From Nitrospinae bacterium RIFCSPLOWO2_12_FULL_45_22 (GTDB lineage Bacteria; 2-12-FULL-45-22), in the NCBI GenBank assembly GCA_001803565.1, contig MHDQ01000196.1, positions 8,647-15,172 of the forward strand: a stretch of 6,526 nt of DNA, in the 5' to 3' direction. The notes beneath the pieces are model-generated. The model was not told the origin of the DNA. It worked only from the letters and a program-made list of their open reading frames with translations, and made no database searches. Position numbers and translations under genes: made by a program. Shown one piece after another: positions 5,768-6,526 of the stretch. Position 1 is the stretch's first letter. Every line of letters begins with the position of its first letter.

Positions 5768-6171
5768 GGTTTAAGTTCTTTACCTGTTTCCCAGTCAAGA
5801 TGCGTTTCCTTCTCTGCATGAAGATACCAGATAGAAATCCCATCATGGTGGGTGCGGATGGTTGTGCCCATTCTTTTGGCTTTTGTTTTGAAGTACACAT
5901 GACAGAGCAAGCGGCGAACAAAAACTGCAGCCTCGTATTGCCAGACATTCATGCAAGCCAGACAATAGCCTGCATGACACAAGTTGCGCCTGTAAAAACC
6001 CAAATCTAGGGTGAAGAAAGTTGGACGGCTGAGTGTGTGCAGGAAGGGAATAACCTCATCATCTTTCATCCCCTTCCGCCCCACCTCATAGCCGATTTGA
6101 CGAATCGGTATGCGCCAACCCCGGAGAAGCTGACGCTGACTTTCAGGAAAATTTTCATCCAAGACAATCAC
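5764..6171 (-). CDS. DUF5615 / VapC45-like PIN-related toxin
   Basis: This 135-residue protein resembles the DUF5615 (Mut7-C-like PIN) family, whose members are putative ribonuclease toxins. The N-terminus MIVLDENFP (1-9) gives the first acidic pair (D5, E6). GRKGMKDDEVI (31-41) carries D37/D38, and FFTLDLGFY (52-60) carries D56, matching the usual acidic pattern of the PIN-like active site. A C-terminal extension (about 75-135) includes H/R-rich segments and ends KELKP. A small cysteine cluster (C65, C70, C73) may be structural. Translation starts at a GTG that overlaps the antitoxin stop in a GTGA quartet, so the two are translationally coupled. Assignment rests on the motifs and on the DUF433 partner; RNase activity is inferred. 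Confidence 0.85.
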   Translation of the reverse strand: MIVLDENFPESQRQLLRGWRIPIRQIGYEVGRKGMKDDEVIPFLHTLSRPTFFTLDLGFYRRNLCHAGYCLACMNVWQYEAAVFVRRLLCHVYFKTKAKRMGTTIRTHHDGISIWYLHAEKETHLDWETGKELKP

Positions 6172-6422
6172 GTAGTGGTTAACTCTAGAGTATATTCATG
6201 AGCATGTTCAATGAATGCTTGACTTGCAAGACGGACAGCTTCGGCAATAGCTTCCTTTGTGATACTACCGCGCCATTCCTCGATAATCGCTTCCCATGAC
6301 ATTCCATTCGCAGCCTGTTCCAAAACCTGCCAAACCATAATGCGTGTACCGCGAAATGTTGGCTTACCATGGCAGATCTCTGGGTCAGTGACAATGTAGC
6401 GACCAATCATTTTACTTTTCAT
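6168..6422 (-). CDS. DUF433 / VapB45-like antitoxin
   Basis: This small protein (84 residues from the preferred start) matches the DUF433 family over nearly its whole length. The hallmark DPEICHGKPTFRGTRI is followed by VWQVLEQAANGMSWEAIIEEW and a helical tail. DUF433 proteins have a helix-turn-helix-like fold and are typically encoded just upstream of a DUF5615 toxin, as here, where the stop overlaps the toxin GTG by four bases. The start is ambiguous: GAGGGG (6431-6436) is only two bases from an ATG at 6428 but eight from the ATG at 6422, so the latter is preferred. It presumably neutralises the toxin and represses its own promoter, by analogy with type II antitoxins. Confidence 0.9.
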   Translation of the reverse strand: MKSKMIGRYIVTDPEICHGKPTFRGTRIMVWQVLEQAANGMSWEAIIEEWRGSITKEAIAEAVRLASQAFIEHAHEYTLELTTT

Positions 6423-6430
6423 TTCCATAT

Positions 6431-6436
6431 CCCCTC
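6431..6436 (-). promoter_or_regulatory. Ribosome-binding site of the antitoxin gene
   Basis: GAGGGG on the - strand precedes two in-frame ATGs at 2 and 8 bases. The spacing favours the second (6422), shortening the protein by two residues. Confidence 0.6.
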
Positions 6437-6457
6437 ATGCATCCCATGCTCGATTAA

Positions 6458-6486
6458 AGGATACATGCCGAACTACTTGAGGTCAA
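6458..6486 (-). promoter_or_regulatory. Putative sigma70-type promoter of the toxin-antitoxin operon
   Basis: On the - strand TTGACC (6481-6486, 5 of 6 to consensus) is followed by 17 bases and TATCCT (6458-6463, 4 of 6). The spacing is ideal, and the boxes sit about 36-65 bases before the antitoxin start, giving a short leader. This is the best promoter-like signal in the window. Confidence 0.5.
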
Positions 6487-6488
6487 GT
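6475..6488. promoter_or_regulatory. Candidate autoregulatory operator overlapping the -35 box
   Basis: ACTTGA and TCAAGT form a perfect 6+6 inverted repeat separated by two bases, and the right arm plus spacer contain the -35 hexamer. Binding here would block RNA polymerase, as expected for autorepression by an antitoxin or toxin-antitoxin complex. Its role is inferred from position and symmetry only. Confidence 0.35.
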
Positions 6489-6526
6489 GGCCTAACGAAT
6501 AATCATATGGTTTCTGTATAATATCA

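Noticed and set aside
5643-5948. 101-residue reading frame on the - strand overlapping the toxin 3' end
   Set aside because: It runs out of frame with a well-supported DUF5615 gene over most of its length and shows no family resemblance.

Overview
The window has six genes in two converging groups, plus an unusual density of small repeats in the gaps. On the + strand lie two adjacent acyl-CoA dehydrogenase (ACAD) genes (381-1553 and 1606-2739). On the - strand, read from the right edge, come a DUF433/DUF5615 (VapB45/VapC45-like) toxin-antitoxin pair (6168-6422 and 5764-6171) and then two subunits of the 2-hydroxyacyl-CoA dehydratase / benzoyl-CoA reductase (HgdAB/BcrBC) family (4513-5640 and 3020-4333). 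The groups converge on a 280-base AT-rich gap with no gene.

The chemistry points to an anaerobe or facultative anaerobe that degrades acyl-CoA intermediates. The two ACADs look like complementary halves of one heteromeric enzyme. The first keeps a glutamate at the isovaleryl-CoA dehydrogenase-type catalytic position but has lost the FAD-clamp motif. The second keeps the FAD-clamp motifs but lacks a catalytic glutamate at both known positions. The dehydratase-like pair has the lengths and order (short subunit, then long) of the two Fe-S subunits of BcrCB/BzdNO/BadDE, but no ATPase activator is present here. The substrate cannot be read from the sequence. A role in ring, dicarboxylic or branched acyl-CoA breakdown is inference.

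The intergenic DNA is notable. A short MITE-like element occurs twice in opposite orientation: 175-361, just before the first ACAD, and 4362-4504, filling the gap between the two dehydratase-family genes. The copies share their outer 25-30 bases almost perfectly but carry different palindromic cores. Two heptanucleotide tandem repeats (124-158 and 1555-1589), a tandem 11-mer over the toxin stop codon and a 9-bp inverted repeat in the convergence gap are also present. The toxin-antitoxin operon has a credible promoter, with a palindrome overlapping its -35 box.

Taxonomy is uncertain. Moderate base composition, purine-rich Shine-Dalgarno sites, a GTG start for two genes, and interspersed repeats of this style would fit anaerobic Firmicutes (Peptococcaceae-like), Chloroflexota or Desulfobacterota. 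Nothing in the window decides among them.
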